A stretch of DNA of 64,000 nucleotides from Burkholderia cenocepacia (GCF_014211915.1 NZ_CP060039.1:2480001-2544000), one strand, 5' to 3'; shown: positions 52,062-62,105, counted from the first letter of the stretch. The notes: generated from the sequence alone by a model not told the origin. Numbers and translations: made by a program.

Positions 52062-52861
52062 GCCCGGCACTGCAGGACCTGAGCCTCGTCGACGTCGGCA
52101 TCGCCGCCGCGCTCGTCGCCGTCAACGGGGCGATCTCCGCGGCGCTGTCGCTCGGCCTCGGCCGCAAGCTCGCGCTCGCGGCGGTGCGCACCGTCGTGCA
52201 GTTGCTCGCGATCGGCTACGTGCTCGGCTGGGTGTTCGGCCATCCGCACTGGTACGTCGTGCTGCCGCTCACCGCGCTGATGACGCTGATCGCCGGTTTC
52301 GCCGGCGCGGGGCGCGGCAAGCGCACGTATCGCGGCCAGCGCGTCGACAGCATCGCGTCGATCTGGTTCAGCAGCTGGTTCGTCGCGGCGGTCGGCCTGT
52401 TCGTCGTGATCCGCATCCATCCGTGGTTCGCGCCGCAATACGCGATCCCGATCCTCGGGATGATTCTCGGCAATACGCTGACCGGCGTATCGCTCGGCGT
52501 CGAGCGGATGATGGAAGAGCTCACGGCGCGCCGCGATCGTGTCGAAACCGCGCTGGCGCTCGGCGCGACGCGCTGGGAGGCCGCGCAGGACGCCGCGCGG
52601 CAGGCCGTGCGCGCCGGCATGCTGCCGACGCTGAACCAGATGGCGGTGGTCGGCGTCGTGAGCCTGCCGGGAATGATGACGGGCCAGGTGCTGGCCGGCC
52701 AGTCGCCGTTGCAGGCCGTGCGTTACCAGATCGTGATCATGTTCCTGATCGCCGCGGCGTCCGCGCTCGGCACCGTGGGCGCGGTGCTGATGACCTATCG
52801 CCGACTGTTCTCGGCCGATCACCGCTTCCTCGCTTCGCGGCTCGAAGAGCGCACGCGGTGA
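52058..52861 (+). CDS. ABC exporter permease (FetB/YbbM-like)
   Basis: This 267-residue membrane protein has about six helices and the family's conserved loops: RTVVQLLAIGYVLGWVF, AIPILGMILGNTLTGVSLG and LNQMAVVGVVSLPGMMTGQVLAG. Start codon overlaps the ATPase stop (ATGA). The pair probably forms an exporter of iron or another small substrate. Assigned from fold and gene pairing. Confidence 0.78.
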
Positions 52862-53131
52862 CGCGCGGCGGCGCGCTGCGCGGTCAGCACGCGCCTGCGA
52901 CGTTTCATCGGAACGTGATGATCGGGAGGACAGAATGCGGGCGCGCATGACGTGACATCCGCATGACATCGCGCAGCGCCGTTGCACGGTCGTGGCACCG
53001 TACCGCGAAGCAGGCAGCGGCACGCATTGCAACGGCGGCACGGCACGCGCTGCTCGCGTGCCGCCCTGCTCGCTCCGGCCATCAAACCGGTTGCGCACGC
53101 ACCGAACGAAACGCCGGCCCGCGCGCGCCGC

Positions 53132-53683
53132 TCAATGCTTGATCGACACCGTCACCCGGGTGCCGTCGCTCATCGACACGGATTTCGAGCCGCCGTTGGT
53201 CGGAATCGACACCCACTTCACCTGGCTTACCGACACGACGTCCGGACACTGCAGCGACCTGCCCCCGGCCGTCACGCCGCGCGTGCCCTTCGGCGCGGCC
53301 GCCTGGAAGCTCAACTGCACGTTGGCGACACCCTTGGCGTCGACCGACGGTGCGAGCCGCACCTGGGTCTGCCGCACCATCGCGCCGTTCGCGTCGCGCG
53401 GCAGGTTGTCGGCGTTCGGGCAGCCGTCCGGCATCGCGACCGCGCCGCTCGGCGGCACCGACTTCCAGTTGAAATCGTCCGTCTCACCCGAGCGGATCTT
53501 GCGGGTCTCCTGCGTATTGCCGAAGGTCTTCGAGTCGACCTTGACGGTGTATTCGAGCTGTCCCGTCCCGCCGCCCTTCAGGCTGCCCTTGACCGGCGGC
53601 GCCGCGAATACGCTCGCGCTGACGCACGCCGCCGCGAACACGACCGACCACGATGCGGCGACTGACAAGCTGCGTTGGCTCAT
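53132..53683 (-). CDS. Secreted protein of unknown function (Burkholderia type)
   Basis: The 183-residue protein has a signal peptide (SVAASWSVVFAAACVSASVFA) and a beta-rich mature region with two cysteines (PDGCPNADNL and SLQCPDVVSV). It has a near-perfect ribosome site AAGGAGGT before ATG at 53683, so expression may be high. I do not recognise a family. Alone, convergent with the FetB-like gene across 270 bp in which I see nothing else. Confidence 0.65.
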   Translation of the reverse strand: MSQRSLSVAASWSVVFAAACVSASVFAAPPVKGSLKGGGTGQLEYTVKVDSKTFGNTQETRKIRSGETDDFNWKSVPPSGAVAMPDGCPNADNLPRDANGAMVRQTQVRLAPSVDAKGVANVQLSFQAAAPKGTRGVTAGGRSLQCPDVVSVSQVKWVSIPTNGGSKSVSMSDGTRVTVSIKH

Positions 53684-53839
53684 GCTGACCTCCTTGTAAT
53701 GCGGCGGCACGCGCGTGCCGCGCGGTTTTCGATGCATGATGCGCTGCCAGTCTACCGCCAAGCGCGGTGCAATGCGCCGCAAACGCATCGGGTGTTACCC
53801 CGCTTGCGTTCGCGGCGCCGCAACCTTACGCACTCCCGC

Positions 53840-54856
53840 TCAGAAACCGCTGAGCACCAGCTTGCCGATCGCGCGCCCGCCCTCGAGCATCTGATGCGCG
53901 CGCCGCACGTTCGCCGCGTTGATCGTGCCGAGCTGTTCGCCGAGCGTCGTGCGCAGCGTGCCGGCGTCGACGAGCCGCGCCACTTCGCCGAGGATCTTGT
54001 GCTGCTCGATCATGTCCGGCGTCTCGAACATCGCACGCGTGAACATGAACTCCCAGTGAAACGCCGCGCTCTTCGCCTTCAGCAATTCGACCGGCACCGG
54101 CTTCGCGTTCTCGACGATCGTGCAAATGCCGCCCTGCGGGCGGATAACTTCCGCGGCGGCCGGGAAATGATGGTCGGTATCGTTGAAGATCAGCACGTAG
54201 TCGACGCTCGGATGGCCGGCCTCGCGCAACTGCGCAGGCAGGTCGCCGAAATGGTCGACCACCGCATCCGCGCCGAGCGCGCGCACCCATTCGGCCGACG
54301 CCGGCCGCGACGCGGTCGCGATCACTTTCAGCTTGCCGAGCGTCTTCGCGAGCTGGATCGCGATCGAGCCCACGCCGCCCGCGCCGCCGATGATCAGCAC
54401 CGACTTGCCGGCATCCGCACCCTGCGGCGACACGCGCAACCGGTCGAACAGCGCTTCCCACGCGGTCAGCGCGGTGAGCGGCAGCGCGGCGGCGGCCGCG
54501 AAGTCGAGCGTGCGCGGCTTCAACGCGGCGATCCGCTCGTCGACCGCATGGAATTCGCTGTTCGCGCCGGGCCGCGTGATGCTGCCCGCGTAGAACACCT
54601 CGTCGCCGGGCCGGAACAGCGTGACGTCGGCGCCGACCGCGACGACCGTGCCGGCCGCATCCCAGCCGAGCACGCGCGGCGTCTCCTCGACCTGCGGCTT
54701 CGGCGCACGCACCTTGGTGTCGACCGGGTTCACGGAAATCGCCTCGACCTTCACGAGCAGATCGCGCGGGCCCGGCACGGGCTGCGGCAGTTCGACGTCG
54801 AGCAACGCTTGCGGGTCGTCGATCGGCAGATAACGGGTCAATCCAACGGCTTTCAT
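53840..54856 (-). CDS. Zinc-type alcohol dehydrogenase-like quinone oxidoreductase
   Basis: The 338-residue MDR-family protein is of the quinone oxidoreductase group. The nucleotide-binding loop is VLIIGGAGGVGSIAIQLAKT (residues about 150-169), and the N-terminal GroES-like domain has VKVEAISVNPVDTKVR. No catalytic zinc cysteines are apparent. It probably reduces quinones or enones with NADPH. It diverges from a LysR regulator; ATG at 54856 is the usual start with the motif MKAVGLTRY. Confidence 0.8.
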   Translation of the reverse strand: MKAVGLTRYLPIDDPQALLDVELPQPVPGPRDLLVKVEAISVNPVDTKVRAPKPQVEETPRVLGWDAAGTVVAVGADVTLFRPGDEVFYAGSITRPGANSEFHAVDERIAALKPRTLDFAAAAALPLTALTAWEALFDRLRVSPQGADAGKSVLIIGGAGGVGSIAIQLAKTLGKLKVIATASRPASAEWVRALGADAVVDHFGDLPAQLREAGHPSVDYVLIFNDTDHHFPAAAEVIRPQGGICTIVENAKPVPVELLKAKSAAFHWEFMFTRAMFETPDMIEQHKILGEVARLVDAGTLRTTLGEQLGTINAANVRRAHQMLEGGRAIGKLVLSGF

Positions 54857-54952
54857 CTCGATACTCCTTTCAGGGGAATCCGGCAGGCTGCGGCGCAACC
54901 TCCATGCGTGCCATCGTAGGCAACCCGATCCTTCGAGAAAACCGCTATATTT

Positions 54953-54977
54953 CCTGAAACATTTTCAGGGATTTCAG
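54953..54977. promoter_or_regulatory. LysR-type binding sites between the oxidoreductase and lysR genes
   Basis: CCTGAAAcatTTTCAGG is a perfect 7-bp inverted repeat at 54953-54969. It is followed by a third TTTCAG half site at 54972-54977, immediately before the LysR start. This arrangement suits autoregulation and control of the divergent dehydrogenase. Confidence 0.7.
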
Positions 54978-54981
54978 AATA

Positions 54982-55932
54982 ATGACGTCCGATCCCGGGT
55001 CCGATCCGATTCCCGCGCCCGACAAGCCGCTCGACCTGCTCGACGTCGCGCTGTTCGTGCGCGCGGCGCTGCTCGCGAACGTCACCGCGGCCGGGCGCGA
55101 ATTCGGCGTGTCGGCCGCGGTCGCGAGCGCGCGCATCGCCCAGCTCGAACGGCAGCTCGGCGCGCGGCTGCTGCACCGCACCACGCGCCGCATCAGCCTC
55201 ACGCAGGACGGCGAAGTCTTCATGGCGCGCGCCGACGCGCTGCTGGCGGCCGCCGACGCCGCGCGCGCGTCGGTCGGCCGCGGCCGCAGCGAGCCGTACG
55301 GGCGGCTGAAGGTGTCGATGTCGTCGTCGTTCGGCCGCCAGCACGTCGCGCCGGTGATTCCGGCGTTCCTGCGCCGCTACCCGTCCGTGTCGCTCGATCT
55401 GCGGCTGTCCGACGAGATCGTCGATCTGGTCGACGACGGCTACGACGTCGCGATCCGGCTCGGCGCGCTGAAGGATTCGACGCTCGTCGCCCGCAAGCTC
55501 GCCACCAACCGCCGCGTGCTGTGCTGCTCGCCCGCCTATCTCGCCGAACGCGGCACGCCGCGCCATCCGGCCGACTTGACGCAGCACGAATGCGTGATCC
55601 TCGGCGACCAGCGCGACTGGTCGTTCGCGACGCCGCAGGGCCCGCTCACGGTGCGAGTCGGCGGCCGGCTCGTCGCGAGCAACGGCGAGGCGATCCGCGA
55701 AGCGCTCGTCGACGGCTTCGGGATCGCGATCAAGTCGACCTGGGACGTCGGCCCGCTGCTCGCGAGCGGCGCGCTCGTCAGCGTGCTCGACGACTATCCG
55801 TTCGCGGACGACGTCGCGATCTGGGCCGTCTATCCGAGCCGCGCGCACGTGCCGCTGAAAACGCTCGCGTTCATTGCGTTCCTGGCCGAGCACTTCGGCG
55901 ATCCGCCGTACTGGGATCGTGCAAACGGCTGA
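54982..55932 (+). CDS. LysR-family regulator (AaeR/DmlR-like)
   Basis: The 316-residue protein has an N-terminal HTH (FVRAALLANVTAAGREFGVS, residues 26-45; ARLLHRTTRRISLTQDG is the wing) and a C-terminal substrate-binding domain. The segment YDVAIRLGALKDSTLVARKL is typical of the group that regulates neighbouring oxidoreductases or exporters. It shares a 125-bp divergent promoter with the quinone oxidoreductase gene and probably controls it, in answer to quinone-like electrophiles; the ligand is inference. Confidence 0.8.
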   Translation: MTSDPGSDPIPAPDKPLDLLDVALFVRAALLANVTAAGREFGVSAAVASARIAQLERQLGARLLHRTTRRISLTQDGEVFMARADALLAAADAARASVGRGRSEPYGRLKVSMSSSFGRQHVAPVIPAFLRRYPSVSLDLRLSDEIVDLVDDGYDVAIRLGALKDSTLVARKLATNRRVLCCSPAYLAERGTPRHPADLTQHECVILGDQRDWSFATPQGPLTVRVGGRLVASNGEAIREALVDGFGIAIKSTWDVGPLLASGALVSVLDDYPFADDVAIWAVYPSRAHVPLKTLAFIAFLAEHFGDPPYWDRANG

Positions 55933-55992
55933 CCACTACCGCCCCGCGCCCGGTTTCGCGCCGGCGCCGGCCGCCCTGCGCGGCCAACCGGC

Positions 55993-55998
55993 TACAAT
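55993..55998 (+). promoter_or_regulatory. -10 element of the serB promoter
   Basis: TACAAT in GGCTACAATGGCG, about 105 bp before serB. The downstream GGCG-rich context is common around Burkholderia housekeeping promoters; no clear -35. Confidence 0.4.
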
Positions 55999-56101
55999 GG
56001 CGCGTTCGCGACGCAACGGCCCGCAGCCGCACGGGGCCCGCGTTCGCAGGCGGCCGCCCGCGGGCCGCGCACGTCATTCATTCGCCTCCCAACCACTCGT
56101 C

Positions 56102-56947
56102 ATGACCCACAATCTCGTCATCCAGAGTCTTGCGCCGCTGTCGGACGCCCATCACAAACCGCTGCTCGCGCTGTCGCGCGGCACCCGCGTCGTGCAGACC
56201 GACGATCACGCGCTGCGCATCGAAAACGCGAGCCCGGCGCAGCGCCTCGACATCGACGCATACTGCGGCACGCATGCGCTCGATTTCGGCTTCGTCGAGG
56301 CCGGCCTCACGCTCGGCGATTTCGGGCTCGCGGTGATGGACATGGATTCGACGCTGATCACGATCGAGTGCATCGACGAGATCGCCGATTTCTGCGGATT
56401 GAAAACGCAGGTCGCGGAGATCACCGAAGCGTCGATGCGCGGCGAGATCCGCGATTTCAACGAAAGCCTGACGCGCCGCGTCGCGCTGCTGGCCGGGCTC
56501 GACGCGCACGCGCTCGAGCGCGTGTACGAAGAACGGCTGCAACTGTCGCCGGGCGCCGAGACGATGCTGGCCGGCGTGAAGGCCGCCGGCATGAAGACGC
56601 TGCTCGTGTCGGGCGGCTTCACGTTCTTCACCGAGCGGCTGAAAGCCCGCCTCGGCCTCGACTACGCGCATGCGAACACGCTCGAGATCGTCGACGGCAA
56701 GCTCACCGGCAAGGTGCTCGGCGAGATCGTCAACGCCGACGTGAAGGCGCGCCTGCTGCGCGAGACCTGCGCGTCGCTCGGCCTCGAGCCGCGCCGTGCG
56801 ATCGCGATGGGCGACGGCTCGAACGACCTGAAGATGATGGCCGAAGCCGGGCTGTCGGTCGCGTTCCACGCGAAGCCCGTCGTGCGCGATGCGGCCACCG
56901 TCGCGTTCGACCATGTCGGCCTCGACGGGCTGCTGCGACTGTTCTGA
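56102..56947 (+). CDS. serB: Phosphoserine phosphatase
   Basis: The 281-residue HAD enzyme has motif I VMDMDSTLI (nucleophile Asp80, Asp82), motif II SGGF (LLVSGGFTFFTERL), and motif III/IV AMGDGSNDLKMM. An N-terminal extension of 75 residues resembles the ACT-like part of bacterial SerB. It makes serine from phosphoserine, the last step of serine biosynthesis. Followed by a strong bidirectional terminator. Confidence 0.92.
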   Translation: MTHNLVIQSLAPLSDAHHKPLLALSRGTRVVQTDDHALRIENASPAQRLDIDAYCGTHALDFGFVEAGLTLGDFGLAVMDMDSTLITIECIDEIADFCGLKTQVAEITEASMRGEIRDFNESLTRRVALLAGLDAHALERVYEERLQLSPGAETMLAGVKAAGMKTLLVSGGFTFFTERLKARLGLDYAHANTLEIVDGKLTGKVLGEIVNADVKARLLRETCASLGLEPRRAIAMGDGSNDLKMMAEAGLSVAFHAKPVVRDAATVAFDHVGLDGLLRLF

Positions 56948-56968
56948 TCCCGCGGCACCGTCAATGAA

Positions 56969-57010
56969 AAACGCCGGCGCGATATCACATCGCGCCGGCG
57001 TTTCGTTTTT
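56969..57010. terminator. Bidirectional terminator between serB and the cystathionine lyase gene
   Basis: A 15-bp perfect stem (AAACGCCGGCGCGAT and its complement) with a five-base loop, followed by CGTTTTT; preceded by AATGAAAA for the other strand. Lies between convergent genes. Confidence 0.88.
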
Positions 57011-57034
57011 GTGCCGGACATTGCCGGCCCGCGA

Positions 57035-58216
57035 TCAGCCGAGTGCGGCCTGCATCGCGCGCTCGATGTCCGCGCGCAGGTCGGCTTCGTCTTCCAGGCC
57101 CACGTAGAAACGCACCAGCGTGCCGCGATGCGGCCAGTCCGGACGCATCGACGCGACGTCGTAAGGCATCGCGAGGCTGCACGCGCCGCCCCAGCTCCAG
57201 CCGATCGCGAACAGTTCGAGCGACTCGACGAAACGGTCGACCTGCTCCGCGCTGTAGCGTTCGTCGAACACCACCGAGAACAGCCCGCCCGCCCCCTTGA
57301 AATCGCGCATGAACGACGCGTGCCCCGGGCAGTCGGCGACCTGCGGATGCAGCACCGCGGCAATCTCCGGCCGCGCCTTCAGCCATTGCGCGAGCGCGAG
57401 CGCGCTCTTGCTGTGCGCATCGAAGCGCACCTGCATGCTCGGCAGGCTGCGCAGCACGAGCGAGCAATCGTCGACCGACACGCCGATCCCGCAGCGCATC
57501 CGCGCGAGCTTCAGCTTCGCGTGCAGGTCCGCGTTCGCGGTGATCGTCGCGCCCATCAGCACGTCGCTACCGCCCGACTGATACTTGGTCAGCGCCTGCA
57601 CCGAAATGTCCACGCCGTGCTCGAACGGCTTGAACGCGAGCCCCGCCGAAAAGGTGTTGTCGATCGCGGTGACGATGCCGCGCGCCTTCGCGGCCGCCGT
57701 GATCGCCTGCACGTCGGGCACTTCCATCGTCACCGAGCCGGGCGCCTCGAGCCAGATCAGCCGCGTGTTCGGCTGGATCAGCTCGGCGATGCCGGCGCCG
57801 ATCAACGGATCGTAAAAACGCACGGTAATGCCGAAATCGTTCGCGAGCCAGTTGCCGAAATCGGCGTTCGGGCCGTATACGTTATGCGGAACCAGCACGT
57901 CGTCGCCCGCTTTCACGATCCCGAAGTAGACGTTCATGATCGCCGCGAGACCCGACGGCTGCAGCAGCGCGTGCGTGCCGCCCTCGATCTCCGCGAGCCG
58001 CTGCGCGAGCGCGAGCGACGTCGGCGTCGCGTGCAGCCCGTAGCGCCACTGGTTGTCGTCGTGCCAGACCAGCGCGCGCATCGTCGCGAGATCGGGGAAC
58101 ACGACCGTCGACGCGCGCGCGACCGGCGGCACGAACGAGCGGAAGCCCTCCGGAATGACGTCGTCGGGTTGAACGATGCGGGTTTGCAGCGCGCGCTTGG
58201 AAGTGGATGCAGTCAT
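57035..58216 (-). CDS. metC: Cystathionine beta-lyase
   Basis: This 393-residue PLP enzyme belongs to the Cys/Met metabolism family. The PLP lysine lies in VQALTKYQSGGSDVLMGA (near residue 208), the substrate contact YGLHATPT near residue 60 and the glycine loop LQPSGLAAIMNVYFG near residue 88. It cleaves cystathionine to homocysteine, pyruvate and ammonia. Features such as the HATPTSLALAQRLAEIEG segment fit the alpha-proteobacterial/Burkholderia MetC-type rather than MetB. ATG at 58216 is chosen; an alternative six codons up (58234) is possible. Confidence 0.85.
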   Translation of the reverse strand: MTASTSKRALQTRIVQPDDVIPEGFRSFVPPVARASTVVFPDLATMRALVWHDDNQWRYGLHATPTSLALAQRLAEIEGGTHALLQPSGLAAIMNVYFGIVKAGDDVLVPHNVYGPNADFGNWLANDFGITVRFYDPLIGAGIAELIQPNTRLIWLEAPGSVTMEVPDVQAITAAAKARGIVTAIDNTFSAGLAFKPFEHGVDISVQALTKYQSGGSDVLMGATITANADLHAKLKLARMRCGIGVSVDDCSLVLRSLPSMQVRFDAHSKSALALAQWLKARPEIAAVLHPQVADCPGHASFMRDFKGAGGLFSVVFDERYSAEQVDRFVESLELFAIGWSWGGACSLAMPYDVASMRPDWPHRGTLVRFYVGLEDEADLRADIERAMQAALG

Positions 58217-58330
58217 GACTTGGAGGCCGGGCACGAGGCCGTTCGGTTGCGGAATATGTCGTTAGAGTAGCCAAAATCGGCGCGGCTGGCCCGGTACAAT
58301 GCGCGCCGCCGACACCGAGCCAGCACGCGC

Positions 58331-58873
58331 TCAGTCGTCGGGATGCAGCTTGACGACGCCGCCCACCGTCTCGATTTCGCGCACGCGGCCGTCGCGCACC
58401 TGCAGCGCCGCGCGCTTGCCCGGCGCCAGATGCAGCACGACCGGCTGCGGGTCCGATTCGTCCGAGTTCATCCGGTCGGCCTTCAGGTCGCCCGTCGCGT
58501 CGAAGCGGCCAATCCATACGCCGGTGATGTTCGTGCCGTCGTTCGACTCCTCGATTTCGAGCGTATCGCCGTCGCGGTCGCCCGCGAGCAGCACGACCTC
58601 GCCCGTATCGGCGAACTGGTATTCGCCGTGCACGCCTTCCTCGTCCGTCTTCGGGCCGAGATGCACGACGATCGGCCGGTCGCCGAGCGTGCCTTCGTAG
58701 CGTGGCAGGCGGGCGAACTCGGGATTCGGCTTCAGCGGCCGCGCCGGCGCCGGTTCATCCTGCTGCACGCCCGGCACGACCGCCTGCGCGACGCCCAACC
58801 CCGGCACCGCAATGCCCGCCACCAGCGCGCCGGCGACGACGAGCGCCCGTTGCCATTCCGAATATCGACCCAC
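58331..58873 (-). CDS. Secreted/lipid-associated protein of unknown function
   Basis: The 180-residue protein with GTG start at 58873 (AGGAG nine bases upstream) has a signal-like head (LVVAGALVAGIAVPGLGVAQA), a Pro-rich mature start and a beta-rich acidic region (DGDTLEIEESNDGTNITGVWI). I do not recognise a family. It lies between kdgK and metC on the same strand. Confidence 0.6.
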   Translation of the reverse strand: MGRYSEWQRALVVAGALVAGIAVPGLGVAQAVVPGVQQDEPAPARPLKPNPEFARLPRYEGTLGDRPIVVHLGPKTDEEGVHGEYQFADTGEVVLLAGDRDGDTLEIEESNDGTNITGVWIGRFDATGDLKADRMNSDESDPQPVVLHLAPGKRAALQVRDGRVREIETVGGVVKLHPDD

Positions 58874-58992
58874 CTTGTGTTGCTCCTTGCTTCAGATTCG
58901 CCCGGCAATCGCGGACCGTGCCGGGTCGAGACCCGGTTCCTGCGTGACCGCGCAAGCCTGCGCGGCGAAGGCGCCGGCTTGCGTGTGTCGCG

Positions 58993-59919
58993 TCAGCCCT
59001 GCATCAGGCGTTCCACCGCCTCGCGGTGCGGAATCGGCGCCACCGCGCCGTAACCGGTCGTCGACAGCGCCGCCGCCGCGTTCGCATAACGCGCGGCCGC
59101 GAACGGATCGTCGCCCGCGACGATCCGCGCGACGAACGCGCCGCCGAAGCAGTCGCCCGCGCCCGTTGCGTCGACGGCCTCGACCGCGAAGCCCGGCACG
59201 ACGCGCCGCTCGTTCGGCGTCGCGACATATGCGCCTTCCTTGCCGAGTTTCAACGCGACGACCTGCGGCCCGTGTTCGAGCATCGCGTCGACGATCGCAT
59301 CGCGATCGTTCGCGCCCGTGAGCGCCGTGACGTCGTCCCAGCTCGGCAGGCAGATGTCGGTCTGGCGCAGCGCCTCGCGCATCACCGCACGGGCACGCGC
59401 CAGCGGCCACAGCTTCAGGCGCAGGTTCGTGTCGAAGCTGACCTTCGCGCCGTGGCGACGCGCATGGTCGATCGCCGCGAATGCCGCGTCGCACGCGGCC
59501 GTGCTGATCGCAAGACTGATACCCGACAGGTGCACGGCTTTCGCGGCCGCCAGCGCGTCGAGCGGCAAATCGCCCGTCTCGTAGCGGCTCGCGGCCGACC
59601 CCGCGCGCAGATAGTCGAACTGGTGGCCGTCGGCGCCATGCGTGACGAAATACACGCCGGTCGGCGCCGAGCGGTCGATCCGCACGTACGTCGTATCGAC
59701 GCGCTCCGACGCCCACATGTCGGCGAGCAGACGGCCGAACGGATCGTCGCCGATCGCCGACACGAAGCCCGTCGACGCGCCCTGGCGCGCCGCCGCGATG
59801 CAGAAGTTCGACGTGTCGCCGCCGAACCCCTGCAGGAATTCAGGATGCCCCGGCCGCGACTGGTTGAACTCGATCATCGCCTCGCCGAGCGCGAGGATCT
59901 CCGGGAATGCAGCGGTCAT
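58993..59919 (-). CDS. kdgK: 2-keto-3-deoxygluconate kinase (PfkB family)
   Basis: This 308-residue PfkB kinase has GGDTSNFCIAAARQG (residues about 33-47, ATP/substrate region) and the catalytic signature VEAVDATGAGDCFGGAFVARI. The LGEAMIEFNQ opening is typical of KdgK, which phosphorylates 2-keto-3-deoxygluconate in hexuronate or Entner-Doudoroff-like sugar-acid catabolism. It starts 3 bp after the rimO stop, an unusual neighbour, so cotranscription is likely. Confidence 0.85.
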   Translation of the reverse strand: MTAAFPEILALGEAMIEFNQSRPGHPEFLQGFGGDTSNFCIAAARQGASTGFVSAIGDDPFGRLLADMWASERVDTTYVRIDRSAPTGVYFVTHGADGHQFDYLRAGSAASRYETGDLPLDALAAAKAVHLSGISLAISTAACDAAFAAIDHARRHGAKVSFDTNLRLKLWPLARARAVMREALRQTDICLPSWDDVTALTGANDRDAIVDAMLEHGPQVVALKLGKEGAYVATPNERRVVPGFAVEAVDATGAGDCFGGAFVARIVAGDDPFAAARYANAAAALSTTGYGAVAPIPHREAVERLMQG

Positions 59920-59922
59920 CGC

Positions 59923-61284
59923 TTACACCTCGCCCCACAGATCGTGGCCGTCGGCGCCCGTGATCTTCACGGAGACGAAATCGCCGACCTTGTAGCGCTT
60001 CGATGCCTTCGCCGCCGGCTCGACGTAGACGACGCCGTCGATCTCCGGCGCATCGGCGGCCGTACGGCCGATGCCGCCTTCCGCGCTGACTTCGTCGATC
60101 AGCACCTTGAGCGTCTTGCCGACCTTGCGCTGCATGCGGTTCGCCGACACTTCCTCGGCCACTTCCATGAAGCGCGCGCGACGCTCCTCGCGAACCTCGT
60201 CCGGCAGCGCGCCGTCCAGGTCGTTCGCGGTCGCGCCTTCGACCGGCGAATACGCGAAACAGCCGACGCGATCGAGTTCCGCTTCGCGGATGAAGTCGAG
60301 CAGCGTTTCGAACTGTTCTTCCGTCTCGCCGGGGAAGCCCGCGATGAACGTGCTGCGGATCGTCAGGTCCGGGCAGATCTCGCGCCACTTCTGCACGCGC
60401 TCGAGCACCTTCTCGGCGTTCGCCGGACGCTTCATGCGCTTCAGCACTTCCGGGTGGGCATGCTGGAACGGCACGTCGAGATACGGCAGCACGTGGCCCT
60501 TGAACGCACCTTCGGCCATCAGCGGAATCACTTCGTCGACGCTCGGATACGGATACACGTAGTGCAGGCGCACCCACGCGCCGTACTGCGCGGCGAGTTC
60601 GCCGAGCGCGGCGACCAGGTCGGTCATGCGCGTCTTGATCGGCTTGCCGTTCCAGAAGCCCGTGCGGTACTTCACGTCGACGCCATATGCGCTCGTGTCC
60701 TGCGAGATCACGAGCAGTTCCTTCACGCCCGACTTGAACAGGTTCTCGGCTTCCAGCATCACTTCGGCGACCGGACGCGACACGAGGTCGCCGCGCATCG
60801 ACGGGATGATGCAGAACGTGCAGCGGTGGTTGCAGCCTTCGGAGATCTTCAGGTATGCGTAGTGACGCGGCGTGAGCTTGATGCCGGCCGCGGGCACGAG
60901 GTCGACGAACGGGTCGTGCGGCTTCGGCAGGTGCGAATGCACGGCCTGCATCACTTCGCCCACCGCGTGCGGGCCGGTGACCGCGAGCACCTTCGGGTGG
61001 ACTTCCTCGATCAGGTTCGAGCCGCTCGCGCTCGACTTCGCGCCGAGGCAGCCGGTGACGATGACCTTGCCGTTCTCGGTCAGCGCTTCGCCGATCGCGT
61101 CGAGGCTTTCCTGCACGGCCTCGTCGATGAAGCCGCAGGTGTTCACGACGACGAGGTCGGCGCCGTCGTAGCTGCCGGAGATTTCATAACCTTCGGCGCG
61201 CAGTTGCGTGATGATCTGTTCGGAATCGACGAGCGCTTTGGGGCAGCCGAGGGATACGAACCCTACTTTGGGGGATTGGGACAT
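59923..61284 (-). CDS. rimO: Ribosomal protein S12 methylthiotransferase RimO
   Basis: The 453-residue protein has an N-terminal UPF0004 cluster domain ([28 protein letters not shown]: three cysteines of the auxiliary Fe-S cluster), a radical SAM core ([17 protein letters not shown]) and a C-terminal TRAM domain. It adds a methylthio group to Asp88 of ribosomal protein S12. In Burkholderia, rimO is commonly near phaR; here small genes separate them. Confidence 0.93.
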
Positions 61285-61841
61285 CTGGAGTGTGGGGGCG
61301 TGGCAGCAAAAGCGTGAGTTTACAGCGATTTAGGGGCGGCGAGCCAAAATGAGCGCGGGGAAGGGCCAGCGCGTGCCGGATCGGACGAGCCGCCCCATCG
61401 CTGTGCTGGGCGACGCGATCCCGCCCTGCTGCCGCGCTCTACCCGGCGACAGATATCGCCGCCCGCTTTCGAAGCCGCCGCCTGCATGAAAAACAGGGCC
61501 AAGGTGTCGTTTTTCGTTGTCCCGCTCGCGAACGGTCATGGGCGCGGATGCGTGCCGGGTGCCCCGGACAATGGTATGCCGGCTGGCTATTCCTGGTTGA
61601 ACGCGCCCTTTCCTCCCAATTCCGAACTCGACGTTCAAATGTCCATGCGCCCGCCCGGCGGTCGGGATTGACGTCCGTCACCACTGCCGCAAATAACGCG
61701 ACGAACCACTCCGTTTATTAATTTCCTTGCCGCGAACCGGCGTCATCAGCACGAAACCCGCTGAGCGTCGGACGCGACTTCCCCGGCCAGGCAACGTCAG
61801 GGCAATCCACGCTGCTCGATCCACGTCAGAAGGACATTTCG
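61285..61841. other. 557-bp intergenic region
   Basis: No convincing gene. Open frames at 61320-61502 and 61486-61671 lack start-site support and family features. Region probably contains the rimO promoter and the promoter of the following small membrane protein (AT-rich stretch ATTTCCTTGCCGCG near 61720). Confidence 0.45.
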
Positions 61842-62105
61842 ATGCCCCGAGCAAAACAACTGAACATCAGAAAGAAGACCGGCCTGGCGCTACTTGGCGT
61901 CGCGCTCTTGTACTGGATCGCGGTGCCGATCCTTCCGTTCACGTCCATTCCGAACAAGGCGTTCGTGATCCCGGCATTGGTCGTGATCGGCGAAATCGTG
62001 TTCGTCGCTGCCGTCGCGCTGCTGGGAAAGGAATACTGGGCCGAGATAAAAGGATGGGCGACTCGGCGCTTTTCAAGGAAAAGCGCGAGCGGCGCCGGGA
62101 AATAA
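61842..62105 (+). CDS. Small two-helix membrane protein (transporter-suffix-like)
   Basis: The 87-residue protein has two hydrophobic helices (GLALLGVALLYWIAVPILPF and AFVIPALVVIGEIVFVAAVALL) and a basic tail. It resembles the small transporter-suffix domain proteins. ATG at 61842 follows GAAGGA. Function unknown. Confidence 0.65.
   Translation: MPRAKQLNIRKKTGLALLGVALLYWIAVPILPFTSIPNKAFVIPALVVIGEIVFVAAVALLGKEYWAEIKGWATRRFSRKSASGAGK

Noticed and set aside
61320-61502. 60-residue open frame next to rimO
   Set aside because: No ribosome site, no recognisable composition or family; kept as intergenic.
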